A DNA stretch of 64,000 bases. Origin: Haliclona indistincta. Lineage: Eukaryota; Porifera; Demospongiae; Haplosclerida; Chalinidae. Shown piece by piece: positions 11,346 to 24,122 of the stretch. How positions within the stretch are numbered: the stretch's first letter is position 1; the number at the start of each line of letters is the position of its first letter. The notes beneath the pieces are model-generated. The model worked only from the letters and a program-made list of their open reading frames with translations. It did no database searches and was not told where the DNA came from. The translations under genes and the position numbers were made by a program. The stretch is taken from the NCBI GenBank assembly GCA_964017065.1, contig OZ024791.1, positions 7,959,471 through 8,023,470 of the forward strand. The letters are read 5' to 3'.

Positions 11346-14300
11346 CTATAGATCAACATGATCTCTAGTTGCTCTGTGAGTTGGTCTAGATCCTGGACCA
11401 CTGTTACAGCGCACTCGACGAGACAGAGTGCCCGTGTGAGTCACCACTTGTCGTCTGTTGTGTTCACGATGCTCAATCTCCTCTACGATAGGATTCAAAT
11501 CGAAGACAGTTGACGTCCGTTGTTTGGTTGTATATTTTCTTTAGAAAGAACCAAAAATAGCAACTGTTGCTATAATTGTGCAAATGCAAACATACCTGCG
11601 CGGAGGTGGATGAAGCATTCCTGAGCGACTGAGACCATTCATCTATTGATGATAAAAAAGGAATGTGCATACCAAAAATAGCAATAGGCGTGGGGACAGC
11701 AATGCTGCATGGTCTGGCTCAAGGTTAAACTAATATTTAGACTCACTCTTGCTTTCACTAAGGAGGAAGTGGAAGAGGCAGGAGTCATCCCTGACTCGCC
11801 GGATCTGAACGGAGCACAAGAACCTAGAGATGACTCTACAGAGTACTGTAATGAAGAATCTATATCGGTTGCTGTTGGTGCTAAAATGATGGCTGGTACA
11901 TAGCCCTCTTTCTTCCTGTACCTGAGGAAGACCACAACAAGGTCAACTTGCAGCAATGACAACAAACATGTCTCTTACTTTACTTTCCACCATCCGCTGC
12001 TGTTCTTCTCTAAGACTGTCACAACAACTCCTTTGGCTAGCGAAAGCTCATCCTCCTGCCCCTCACTTGCAGTGATGCTCCTTATGGTAACATAAGTCTT
12101 GCCCTCTTGTGCAAAAGACACTACAACACAGAATAAGCGTAATACTACCACTATGGTATTGGCTCACAAGAGAACTGTAAGTTCTTCTCTTGCTCCTCTA
12201 CAGAGGGAGGCTTACAGGGCTCCAGGTATGATGCAGGCACCCATCCTCCCATTCCTTTGTAAGTAGCAAACCACCATCCTGTGTTAGTTGAATTTCTAGG
12301 ACTTGATAGAGGGGTCAGCAGGAACTATCTCACCATCTTCTGTCATCTCTACAACCACAATGATGGCTCCTTTGGGAAAGGTAAGTTGACGGAAATCGTC
12401 CGATTGATAGCTGTCAATGGCTATGTATTTTAATTCCATGTCCACCTGGTCCAGAGACAGAGCAAGAGATGTAGCGAATCCCAGCATCTCCTCTTCTGCC
12501 TCTGTCGCTTCGGTAATGCGTGGATCATCCGGTCGTTTCTTGAGGAAGGTAGCAGGAACATACCCGGCTTCAGTAGACTTTTCAGATCGACACACATACC
12601 ACCAACCTAGAATAGCACACCAGATTTTTTAGGTAGATAACAACCACTTGCACGCATGCATACCTGATGTCTGCTGTTTGATAACTTGGACTACCTCACC
12701 GACTGAAAGTGAGATCTGACGCTTGTCATTCGAGTCAGCTTGAAATGTAGTGATTGCCACATACTCAGGAAAAGTTGAATCTAGAACAACAATAATGATG
12801 ATTCACTTTCATTAGGTCTTCACTGACCAGCTGGTGCTTGCGGAAACACCTCCATAACAAGATCATTGCTCGTGGGTCTGGCAAGTCTATTCGAGGAAAT
12901 CAAAGTTAGAGGGAAATTGGAAGGCACAATGTGGCTCACGATTCTATTTGTTTGTCTCCCGGTCGGGCCGAGAAGAATTCGATGACAAGCCGTGACTGAG
13001 ATATATGCTTTGGTAGGTTTAGCAGTGCCTGCAGCATCATGTGATAGTCATGTGACGAAGCACGGCTGCAACTCACCGTGCAGTAGTTCTCAATCAGTGT
13101 CGTTCGAGACTCCATCTGTCTCCTGTTGTACGACCCAAAAAACAAGAGTACGCTATCAACCGCTGCATGTATGTATAACAAATCAATAGTACTATACCCA
13201 ACCTAAGATGAGCATTAAGTTGATAATGCTCTTCTGCCTGAGTTGACACTGTAACTCAAAATCGTTTGTCCTACCTGGGAGGGAGGGAATTATACGATCG
13301 CGGGAATTTACCTTGCCCGCTTCGTTTGGAAAGAATGTTATAAGATTATTCTGTGATGAAACATTAAACAATATAACCTTGTATACAGATGCATACTTGG
13401 AGTGTAAAGAATTCTCCATATTTTCGATAGACCTCGAATCGTCTACAGTCTGTCCATGTGACTTGTATTGAGAACACCTGTATTAGTAATTATGTGAAGT
13501 CTGTTTATTCTGAAACAGTATTTGCTGCAGTGTTTTGATTGTAAAATCAACATAGCCAATGGTTATGTAATGTATTAAGTATGACTGTACGAGTCCAGCA
13601 TGGAAACGGGTGTTTAAGTGTTGACTCACAAATTTTCCCTCTTGCTTTGACAGTCCAGTCAACTCCATGTCACATGCATACACTTCAACTGGTTCGACCA
13701 TTGGATGAGGTCTACGAAGGGACAGGACATTGGATTAGATAGAAATGGATTTTTCTAACCTGAACTTTGGTCCTCGTGGTAAGGTGCCTAATGCGTTGGC
13801 TTGTATTTCAGTTTGATAAGGATTGGTTTGTCTGAAGCTCTCAAGTTCTGCCTCCAGCATCGCTACTCTCTCTTGAGTTTCCAAAGCCGCTCTATAAACA
13901 TAGCGAGAGATAGCAAAATAATATTTAAACGTAATTTTTCTTACACATGTACCTCTGCCAGTCTTTTAGATCTTCAGTGACTTCGATGGCGTTCTCTTTC
14001 CAGAGGTTTCTTTCACCGAGAATAGCCATGATGTCCTTCTTGTAGAACCTTGGAACCTCGTCTGCAGTTGCCGATTCAGACTCACAGTAATTCAGTTTGT
14101 CGTCAGCATCGCCCTCATGCAGAGCCAGACCATTTATGGGCGAGACTGATGTTTGATCGGTTGTCTCTGCAGTGTAAGAGGAGGAAGTGGAGGATTTGAA
14201 CGAGCGATCACTGCTGGGTACTGGTGATATATTCACACAGTCACTGTCTTTGTCAGCCCCTAACGTCAAACAATGCAACTCAGGCAGATCTGATGAGGGC

Positions 14301-14696
14301 ATGAGATTTATCTGAACAAAGAACAAGAGACAATCAATTCATTTTAGTCTAGATCAACACACACCCGCTTCTGGTCATCACTTCCAATTTTGATAACCAC
14401 AGTTGCTCCTTGGAAGATCTTCTTGAGGGCGTTGTTCTCGTCATGGAGCGCCTACAGCAACAAATCACACACCCACTCTAGTTGTACGTCTTTTCTCTCA
14501 CCAGAGAGTGTTGCAACAGCTTTTCGCGATCTTCCTCTGCCTCGCGCAGTCTTTCTCCCAGAAGTGAATGTTCTTGTGAATCTGCACGAGGAGAGAAGAC
14601 CTCTAACTTAGCTCGCAGCCCCTCCCCTGTTTGTTTATGGCGACTCGACTCACCTTCTAGGCTTCGAGGAGAGGACAGAGAGCGAGGTTTCGCCAT
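11346..14696 (-). CDS. RH2-like coiled coil fused to p47phox-type PX + 3xSH3 adaptor, copy B
   Basis: The ATG at 14696 gives MAKPRSLSSPRSLE. Coiled-coil exons follow (GERLREAEEDREKLLQHSL, ALHDENNALKKIFQGATVV), then a Ser/Thr-rich linker. Next is a segment resembling the RILP/JIP3 homology-2 motif, VPRFYKKDIMAILGERNLWK, continuing in helix to RVAMLEAELESFRQ. The next exon starts a PX domain: VYACDMELTGLSKQEGKF, VFSIQVTWTDCRRFEVYRKY, FFPNEAGKVNSRDRIIPSLP and LLNLPKHISQSRLVIEFFS, very close to p47phox PX. Three SH3s follow (GWWYVCRSEKSTEAGYVPA, GWWFATYKGMGGWVPASYL, GWWKVKYRKKEGYVPAIIL). After them comes PPPRRKYTTKQR, resembling the p47phox autoinhibitory region, and an Arg-rich tail to a stop at 11346. 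Splice phases agree across the RH2-to-PX junction (13.7-13.9 kb), which supports one transcript. Two adjacent genes remain possible, since I cannot see cDNA. Confidence 0.8.
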
Positions 14697-14949
14697 CACA
14701 ACTGCAGAATACGCTGTAACACAAGTTCTCTAGCTATTACAAGGTTGGCACAGTTGCCAGCAAGGTCGAGATCTAGTACAGATATCGCGAAGCATGACTA
14801 ACAATGTACTACACTAACAGTCATAGTTGATTTTAAATGACGAATCGTTAATTATGCGCATGCCTGCATAAATTCCATCATAAATATACGAACAAGCATA
14901 GCATAGCTGGTATCAGTTTCATTCCATAATAGTATCACTATGCAAATCA

Positions 14950-17594
14950 TTATTGAAAGAAACGACTTGGTACTGGTGACATTGCTTTTGAGGTGACAGG
15001 TGATGGTGAGTTGGAAGGTGAGCCTAGAAACCGCTGAGGAATGACGACACCTTTGTGTTGCACTCTCTTTGATATAGGGCTTCCCGGCAGAGAGCCCGTC
15101 AGAGACCCGGCTCTCTTAGTTACGGGAGAGTCTTTCTGCTTGCTTGGACGGTGAGGATACGGTGATAATTTGGTAGTGAATCGATTTGGAATGGATGGAT
15201 TGAGTGGAATGGAAAGTTCAGGTTGTTCATCTTCTGTCGACTGTTCAAACCATGAAGACTTGACTACTTCAGGACTGCCCGTAGGGTGCACTTGCACTGC
15301 ATACACATGAGTGGAAACACGTCTCATCCGTGTAGGTTCCTCTTCTTCTCTGGCGGCTGATTGGCGTCTTTTCGATAACTCCTTGAACCTTTTGGCTACT
15401 GTACTTAACAGCTCTCTTGTATTCGTCATCTTCATCCTGAAAGCCAGTTTGTTGGGAGAGTTCAAAACATCACTTCTAGTCCTTTTGTCATCAAAATTAG
15501 ACACTAACTCCAGCCTGTGTGTAAAATAACAAACAGTAAGTCGACAATACAATGCTAAAGCGTAGAGAACGTCATTCACTAATGTTGCAAGTGATTCAAA
15601 CAATGGAGGGTGTCAGTGTAACATTGCAAGAGGACAATAGATTGCTGTGCTTTTTACTGTCTGGATCATGCGTATTACCTTTTTCTAGGTGGTGGAGTTT
15701 TTGCCTGTGATGCGTTGAACCCGATCGTGTGAGAGAGGATTCTATCGGGTGATTTAGATATTGAGTGTGACTGCCTAAGACTTGACTTTGGTTGAGTAAT
15801 GTGGGTTGGGAATCCATAGATAGTAGACGCATGTTGAAGAACAGGAGGACGCTGAAATGCTAGTTTTTTTGAGGGAAAATTTTTGCTGAGATAAACAGCT
15901 GGACACAGCCCAACTTTTCCACCACATCTGTGTTGAGAGATGAATGTAAAGCGAATGTAAACACAGAAAAATCACATACCGAACAGTCCACCATCCCGAC
16001 CGTGATTTATGCAACACTTTCAATGGCATTCCTAGACCAAATGACAACTCGTCGTCTTTTTGTGCTGTATAATCTCTCAGAGTATAAAATATCTCAGAAT
16101 AAAGACATTTTTGAGACGATTCTGAATTCTTGTAGTAAGTAACATCTAACTCCTTCTCATCCACAGCGACCGCTGAACTGTGCAGTTTCAGCATAGTTGA
16201 GGGAAACCAGCCTTCTCCTGCATCGCCACTAACATACCACCACCCTGCAGCAACATACAGAGTCTAGTCACAAAGAATGCGTTATACAGTACTAACCATC
16301 CTCATCTTTGTCAATCACTATAACTAGACTTCCAGGCACCAAGTCCACCACCTTGCTTGGAATATTGGCTTTTTCTTCCATCTGGAACTTTTGTATCACT
16401 TGGTACTTTGGATACAAAACAGTATCTTCCGTAGTGTTCGTATTTGTCTCAATACCTGTAGAATGAATAAGCTAACAGCTATTATAGTCCATTGTTTTTG
16501 AGCTAACAGTGAAGGAACTGCTGTAGATCCTCCATCATGGAGTCTTCCTCGTCGTCTGGGATGTCAATGGTGTAGTTTGGTGGTACCCATCCTAGCTGCA
16601 TGATGCCTCTCACTGTTCGACCAACCAGGCACCATTCTAAGAGTTACAAAAAGTGGAAAACAAAACAAATGGATAGTTTACTCTTACTGTCCGAATCACA
16701 GCCAACACAAGCCAACATTTCGCCAGCTTTAGTGTCGAAAAATCCAAAATTCGACGCATGAAAATAATCACCAATTATCATGCATTTCTTGAAATGTGCT
16801 CCTGTAATGACAAAGATGTATTGCACGGCTCATTTGAATGCTAATATCACCTTCCGGCAATGAGTCAAATGTGGCTTGAGATTGTGTATTAGCAAAGTGT
16901 TGTCTGCGACTGATAAAAATGTGCACATCAGTGACGTATTGAGTTACCTTTTCAATTCTGTGTCAAAATTATTCGGAGAGAAAAAATGAATCAGCAGGTA
17001 CTGGTCGAGGTATTCACTGAGCTCTACGAGTGCCTGAGGTGCACGAATCACAGGGATTCTAGTACATGATCTTGTTTACCTTGCAGTACTGTGTCAATAT
17101 GTCTAATTGAGGTATGAAAACAGACTCTCCTCTGTGCTGAATCCGAGGAAACAGCAAATTGAAGCCTGAGTGTGAGTAATAGTCACCTCCTTGAGCAGCA
17201 AACAGATGTTAAACAACGTGCTTACTTGGTAATTGAGGTAATAGAACATTCCTCTTTTTATCTTGCTGGAATCTTTCCAATGCAATCTGCAACAGACACG
17301 GTGCAATGAAGGTAAATAGGAAATGAGTGCATGTACCCTCAGGGCAACGAAGTCCGAGTATCTTCGCAGTATTTGTTTGTACGAGTCGTCCAAGATCACA
17401 TCTATCAGGAATACCTGTGCGTGCAAAATATAATTTAGAACCAGTGATCGTCGGCTTACCTGGCATCCAACCTTGTTTAAGAAGCCAGCCACGGCTACGT
17501 CGTCCACGCAGACAGGCTCCATATAGTGTTCAGCCACACCCGTGGTGGAGAGGTCATTAATATTCACAGTGTTTGGGGGCACGCGAGGAGGCAT
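14950..17594 (-). CDS. p47phox/Tks-type PX + 3xSH3 adaptor, copy C
   Basis: The first in-frame ATG is at 17594 (MPPRVPPNTVNINDL). An upstream non-ATG extension is open but not supported. The PX exons read AVAGFLNKVGCQ, VFLIDVILDDSYKQILRRYS (phosphoinositide-pocket Arg pair) and ALVELSEYLDQYLLIHFFSP. SH3-1 is divergent: it has EWCLVGRTVRG, where the second Trp is Cys, and ends LGWVPPNY. SH3-2 has GWWYVSGDAGEGWFPSTML. SH3-3 has FYTLRDYTAQKDDELSFGLG and GWWTVRCGGKVGLCPAVYL. Next come KTPPPRKRLELV, in the place of the p47phox autoinhibitory/PRR region, and a long Ser/Pro/Arg tail with many basic SP sites, ending PVPSRFFQ. The predicted role is phosphoinositide-targeted assembly of an NADPH oxidase or a related SH3 scaffold. 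The start lies 7 bp from the ATG of NUDT9 on the opposite strand. Confidence 0.83.
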
Positions 17595-17601
17595 TGCTGG
17601 T

Positions 17602-18818
17602 ATGCTGCCACGCCTTCTCGCTGCCAAGAGTCTTGCTAGAATGTCCTCCAGCTTCCCTGCTACTCACAGCAAAGCTCGCCAGTCAATCTACGGTGGGAGC
17701 CAAGTTGCACGATTTCCTGTTCCGGACGATAAAGTGAGCTGGAGTGTGGACTGGCCTGGTTATGCTCCAGTAGACTTCACTCATCGCAATGTGGCAGCTG
17801 GACCAGTGTGGGCAGATCCGGACATTAGGTATGTAATACCAACTGCTAAAATCCGTAATTCGATCTAAAATACGTGTCCTAGGAAACCTGACTCAGCGCA
17901 AACTATAAAATTCAATGCTCTAGATGGAAAGGTCGATCGCAAGAGCCGATCTGGTACGTACGAGGTTGTTGATGGTGTACCAAGGTATGCGGACACCTTG
18001 TTGAACAAATAACATAAATTAAAATAACATTCTTGATCTAGGAATCCTGTGGGCCGTACAGGTATGATAGGGAGAGGGCTGCTCGGCAAGTGGGGTCCGA
18101 ACCATGCTGCCGATCCTATTGTGACAAGGTTATAGATAACCACAAGATACTACCACTTCATTCATTGCTGTACATAGATGGAAAAGGGATGAGTCCGGAG
18201 AGAAGGTGCTTCGCGATGGTAAACCTGTTCTAGAATTTGTTGCTATTAAAAGAAAAGACACTGGAAACTGGGCTCTTCCTGGAGTGAGCATAGGCGAGTT
18301 ATCTTAGCTAGAGTGAGTACCTGGTTGTTCCGTGCAGGGCATGGTGGATCCAGGAGAGTTTGTCAGTGTGACACTCAAGAGAGAGTTTGGTGAAGAAGCT
18401 TTGAACAGTCAGGAGCTGTCAGATGAAGAGAAACACAAGATGGAGGAGACCATATCCGAACTGTTTCATAATGGCACTGAGGTAAGTTGTGAAGTGGTGA
18501 TACATTATCACGCTTCTTCTTTCTCATATACAGGTATATGCCGGCTATGTGGATGACCCAAGAAACACAGACAACGCATGGATGGAGACTGTAGCGCATA
18601 ACTTTCATGATGACACTGGTCAGAATTTGTCTTTTCCACTAATCTAGTAGCGCTCTTTTTGTTTCCTCTCAGGCGAAGGAGTAGGTAGACTCAAGTTGAA
18701 GGCTGGAGATGACGCAGGTGATGTGGCTTGGACAGAAGCAAAGAGAGACATGAACCTGTATGCTAGTCATAACAGTTTCGTAGAGAATACAGTCAAGCTC
18801 AGGGGAGCAGGGTGGTGA
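17602..18818 (+). CDS. NUDT9: ADP-ribose pyrophosphatase NUDT9
   Basis: NUDT9 hydrolyses ADP-ribose to AMP and ribose-5-phosphate, in mitochondria in vertebrates. The ATG at 17602 gives an Arg/Ala-rich presequence ([14 protein letters not shown]); a second in-frame ATG is at 17641. Conserved NUDT9 blocks follow: [56 protein letters not shown], then the Nudix box [19 protein letters not shown]. After it come [38 protein letters not shown] and the final [15 protein letters not shown]. The catalytic REFGEE core is intact, unlike the altered box of vertebrate TRPM2. The gene has about seven short introns. It is divergent from the PX-SH3 copy C and ends 69 bp from the NLE1 stop codon, tail to tail. 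Confidence 0.96.
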
Positions 18819-18887
18819 AACATGACTTTGAAATAACAATAGCAAAATTTAGAGATTTCACAATAATACGTTTGATGAATAATAAAA

Positions 18888-21117
18888 TTATCTTCTCCAT
18901 CTGATGGAAAGATGGTTATTATGACAATGCACACTATTAGAACTAACATTTTGAGAACTCTGTCCCTCCCACCACTTCCCACCCTGCCACCATCAGGACT
19001 CCAGTCAACAGCAAAGACCTAGAGACGACAGCCATGAGATACAACAAAGACGATCACTCCAGACTGACCTCGTCGGCATGACCAGGAAGATCCATGAGCA
19101 GTTTCTTGGTCTTAATGTTCCACACCTGTATCAAAGCAATGGTTAGTTGGTAAGGTGTGGTCAGCTCCGCCCACCTTTAGAGTGCTGTCAGAGCTACCGC
19201 TACAGAGTAATCTACTGTCAGCCGACCAAGATATCTGATAAACAGCGCTGACATGCCCTCGAAGACTAGCAATGAACCTGCAAGAATGCAGATGTCAAGA
19301 GAGAGAGAGAGAGGGAGGGGGAGAGAGAGGGAGGGAGAGAGAGAGAGAGAGGGTACATGTACTCACTTTCCGGTTTTTCCCTCCCACAGTTTTACGGACT
19401 TGTCGAAGGAGGCACTAGCTATCAGACGACCATCGGGTGAAAATGCAACATCGTTGATCAGTTGCTGGTGACCTAAGATCATATCAATCCACTACCTCTA
19501 GTAACATGAGCTGCTGTCTAACCAGTCATTCTAGCTAGCGGCTTCTTGCTACCAACTGGTCTCCAGAGGAATAGAGTAAAATCATCTGATCCGGAAACTA
19601 ATAGTTCGGACTCTGGACCCTGATATATTCAACAAAAAGAGATTAATTATCAGTCAAAGATTGTATGACCACCTTGCCTGAGTTGTACCTCTCTAGTGCT
19701 CTTCTTTGCAATTCAGCAGCTAACAGAAAAAAATGGTACAATGAAGTAAGATGCCTCCTAGTCCGAGACCCTTACCGTTCATCTTGGTCACCCCCACATG
19801 CTCAAGGGTGCGATCCCCCGGATCAAATGCTCCTGTTCTCAGTGCATAGTCAGTGTTTAGAGCCATTGTGTTCACCCAATGACCATGACCTTGCAGTGTG
19901 TGATGCACACAGCCCTGAGGGAATTGATACGACTCACTAAACTGTGGAATCAACGCAACTCACTTCTTTTGCTGTCCACACTTTGATGGTGCGATCTTGA
20001 GAGGAAGTGTAAATGAAGCCCTCTCCTCCCCATTTCACACACGTCACACTCTGGGTGTGGCTACTGAGAACCACTAGTGTATTACACAGCACAGTATCCC
20101 ATATTCTGACGGTAGTATCCTATGCTAGACAACAACACAGTGAAACAAGGAGAGGACCAAGGTGATAACTGACCTTGGAAGCACTTGCAAGTAATCTGCA
20201 CTCGGGATCTCTGAACAAAATAATTCAAATTTAACTTCAGTAACACACACACACACACATACACACACACACACCTATGCAATGGTTGCCATGATAACCA
20301 TGTGATCCACTGTCTGTGACCGGAAAGCGTATGACCAAGCTGTTTGCCGGTCTGAGCATCCCAGAGACATATCTAAACAGATATTGAATATCCACAGCGC
20401 TGGACACTTGGTGTTACACACCTGTCCTTTCTTGCAGCCGGATGCAAGCTTCTTACCATCAGGAGACCAAGCTATGAACAGAATCCAGTGCTTGTGGGCA
20501 GAGCAAGTGTGCTGGAGGGTCTCAGTGGTAATGTCCCATAATCTGACTGTAGTATCGCCTGAACCACTGGCAAGGTGTCTAGAGAGGAAGGAGTGCATGT
20601 CAGTGGCTGGGGATCAATCATGAGTGGAGTAATGACCTGCCATCTGGTCCAAACTTAACACTGATAACAGACTCCGTATGACCTAGACAAACATTGATAT
20701 AATAATAAATTATTATTATGTGCTTTCTCTACCTCACCAGACATGCTACTGGAGCATCGTGACACGGCTCTCACTCTGAATAGTGCTTGAGGACGATACA
20801 CAATCTCTAGTACCCGCTCACTCTGCACACTCTTTGCTGACTCAATGGCAGCTGCCAGAGTGCCTCGCACCTCGACATCATTGATGTAGAACTCGTACGG
20901 TACCTCTTCTTCCTACATGACATCAAGGGCGTGGTGCCCCACACCCACACGTGCAGGATGGACTCACGTTCTCCAGTAAGGTGTTACAGAAGACAAGAAG
21001 AGAACTTTGCGTGACCTCAACAGGAACGTCGAACGGTGCTCCCACTAGTTGACCTTCTTCACTTTTGAACTGAGCGAGAACGCGCTTGCTAGAAATAGAG
21101 TCGACATCCATATCCAT
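18888..21117 (-). CDS. NLE1: Notchless homologue, WD40 ribosome-assembly factor
   Basis: Notchless is the WD40 protein that, with the AAA ATPase MDN1/Rea1, removes assembly factors from pre-60S ribosomes. The ATG at 21117 starts MDMDVDSISSKRVLAQFKSE. It opens the NLE/ubiquitin-like N-terminal domain (VPYEFYINDVEVRGTL, RVLEIVYRPQALFRVRAV) that contacts the MIDAS domain of MDN1. WD40 blades follow: ESVISVKFGPDGRHLASG, DTTVRLWDITTE, WILFIAWSPDGKKLASGC, QLINDVAFSPDGRLIASASF and ISWSADSRLLCSGSSDSTLK. The last blade is VFAVDWSPDGGRVGSGGRDR. The terminal exon is only 13 nt (18888-18900) and completes the conserved end VLKIWRR; without it the frame runs into non-homologous sequence. Introns include CA and GA runs. 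Confidence 0.94.
19290..19352 (-). repeat. GA microsatellite (CT in transcript) near a 3' splice site, NLE1
   Basis: A GA/GGGA run of about 60 bp lies just upstream, in the direction of transcription, of the exon that encodes FIASLRGHVSAVYQ. Confidence 0.85.
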
Positions 21118-21372
21118 CGCGGGAAAAACACGTGGTATTGACTATTGTCACAGCGCATGCGCAGATTGTAATAGTACTATACTACTACTACTACTACTAC
21201 TACTACTAACATTATAAGTACTACTAGCTAACATAATAATACTAGCTAACATAATAATACTAGTAGCATGCAATAGCAATAGTAATACTCCTACTGATGT
21301 AACAAAAGGAGTGGTTATGATCAAAATTTACAGCAACAGTTTGATTATAATGTGTAAAAACTAGCTAAGTCT
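21118..21372. other. Intergenic, simple repeats between NLE1 and TMED2
   Basis: This gap has a CTA trinucleotide run at about 21179-21208 and two or three copies of an AT-rich unit, actagctaacataataat, at about 21220-21265. No coding signal was seen. The NLE1 promoter must lie here. Confidence 0.7.
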
Positions 21373-22277
<905 letters not shown>

Positions 22278-22373
22278 CTTGAAGAGAACAATAGATCCAC
22301 GGAAAATAACCGGATGTTAATTTTACCAGCCCCGCCCATGTCAAAACTGCAACCTTATAATTATTGTGCTAGA

Positions 22374-24044
22374 ATGGCAGCAACTAGCCCAGCACCAACG
22401 GGAGCCAGTGACCAAGCAAGCAAACGAACACACGTCGACTTGACTGCCAAAAATGTGTACACGATGACGACGCAGCTTGGACAGGAGATCCAGAAGCTGG
22501 CGAGCAAGTACGGAACGGTCGATTTGGAAACGATCGTGGAGCTTGTAGCGCAAGCTCTTGAACAGCTCGAGTACTACGTCGTAGAGACTGAGCGCCTCAA
22601 CACAGAGAACTGTAGAATACTGCTAGATCTAGATCAACTAGTGCTGGCTAAGGAATCAGAAGAGATCCTCCAGACCGAGCTGCAGGTGAGATAGATAATT
22701 GTTACTAATTGTCAGTTCACCGTTTTCTTGTGTAAATTGCGGTTTATGAAGGCAATGAAGCTTGTCTCTGAAGAGAGAGGAAGACAAAGAGATGCACTAG
22801 CACTCAGAGTTGGAGAGCTAGAAGCAACTAAAGAAAAACTAGTGCAGCAAGTCTATGAGTTGAAGAAATCACGCACTAACCTTTCATCTCCTACAAGTAA
22901 GTAGAAGGCACTTGTACTACATGTCAAGCTTTGCTTGTTACGTAGGTGTGATTTCTCCGAGGTCACATTCCGTCAAGCACGGACACCACCAGTGCCTCGA
23001 GGAAGCTCACCATTTGGAGCTCACCCATAACCATATGGTGATCAAAAAGGTATGTGTGCAAACACGCTGCCATCCTATTGCCCTTTATCATGTGATAAAG
23101 ATGACACAACAGAACTAGTACATTGTCATTACAACTCAACTACTCGTGTGTATACTTGTAGTAGAAACAGTGCTATATAAATATGGTGCAATATTATCAC
23201 ACAGCTGAAAAGCGATATTGAAAAGGAAAGAAAACAATTCGGAGAAATCATAGAGAGCAGAACTCTAGAACATAGACGGATGGAGAGGAGACTTGAAGTC
23301 ACGAATATGGAGCTGGAAAAATTCAAGACAAGCTTGGCAGTGTCTGAGAAACAAATCCAGGCAAGTGTATACCATTTTTACAGTCCATAATGTTGATGTG
23401 ACTATCCGAAACGCATCACTGTTGTTTTCATTGCCCACAATAGTATGTATAGTAAACTTACTCTTTTGGTTCGCAGAAATTGCAGTTGGAGAAAAAAGCA
23501 ATGTTTGAACGAACTGAAATCCTCAAAGAAATTAGTAAAAAATTGATGTATTACAAACCAGAGGTGGGTCAGATAAAAAAACTTTTTTGTATCAATTTTA
23601 CTTGTTCTGTGTGCAGTTTTCCTCTGAAGAAGATGAGCTTCATAAAAGCAAGGAGCCTATAGAGACAGCGCCCAGGTTCTTCAAACAGGACTTGCTACTG
23701 TTGCTTGAGGAGAGAAACAGACTGAAGCAAGACTTGACCAGTGCAAAGGAAGAACTGGACACACTTAAAGCGTGAGCACAAACCACGTCAAGTGTTTACC
23801 ATCGTTGTGCATTGGGATTGTTTCGTTTTCTATAGCAACTGTGCCTGTTCATTGAATCGGAAAGAAGCATCTTCTAGAGAATGCAGACTACGGAGTTCAA
23901 CTGTTAGAGACATGTAAGTTAATGGCGTTCTGTGCCTGTACTAACTTGTGTTTTTACAGTCTTGAAGAGTCATTCTGCAGCACTGGAGCTGAATGTAATT
24001 ACCGACGACAGAGAACTATGCATGTGGACGAGTGCCCTATGTGA
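22374..24044 (+). CDS. RILP-like Rab effector (RH1 + RH2 coiled coil)
   Basis: RILP-like proteins use RH1 to bind motor subunits and RH2 to bind Rab GTPases, including LRRK2-phosphorylated Rabs in vertebrates. The ATG at 22374 (MAATSPAPTGASDQ) precedes an RH1-like helix: LTAKNVYTMTTQLGQEIQK, then VDLETIVELVAQALEQLEYY. Long coiled-coil exons follow (LALRVGELEATKEKLVQQV, SDIEKERKQFGEIIESRTLE, LEVTNMELEKFKTSL). The RH2 segment is APRFFKQDLLLLLEERNRLK, continuing as SAKEELDTLKA. The last exons encode a Cys/Arg-rich tail ending DECPM, with the stop at 24042-24044. It is divergent from TMED2, with 96 bp between start codons. The RH2 is strikingly similar to the one in the PX-SH3 fusion at 13.95-14.06 kb. 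I cannot assign it as RILP, RILPL1 or RILPL2. Confidence 0.82.
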
Positions 24045-24122
24045 CATTCTAAATTGCGAATAGACCGACATAAATCTTTATTTTAACAGACATAATAAGT
24101 ATTTGTAAATCATATTTTGTCT

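Noticed and set aside
17595..17627. N-terminal extension of PX-SH3 copy C ([10 protein letters not shown]) overlapping the NUDT9 start
   Set aside because: The frame is open but begins at a TTG, not an ATG. The first real ATG is at 17594.
20285..20298. RFX X-box-like sequence GTTGCCATGATAAC
   Set aside because: It lies inside a coding exon of NLE1 (WLSWQP), so the match is probably chance.
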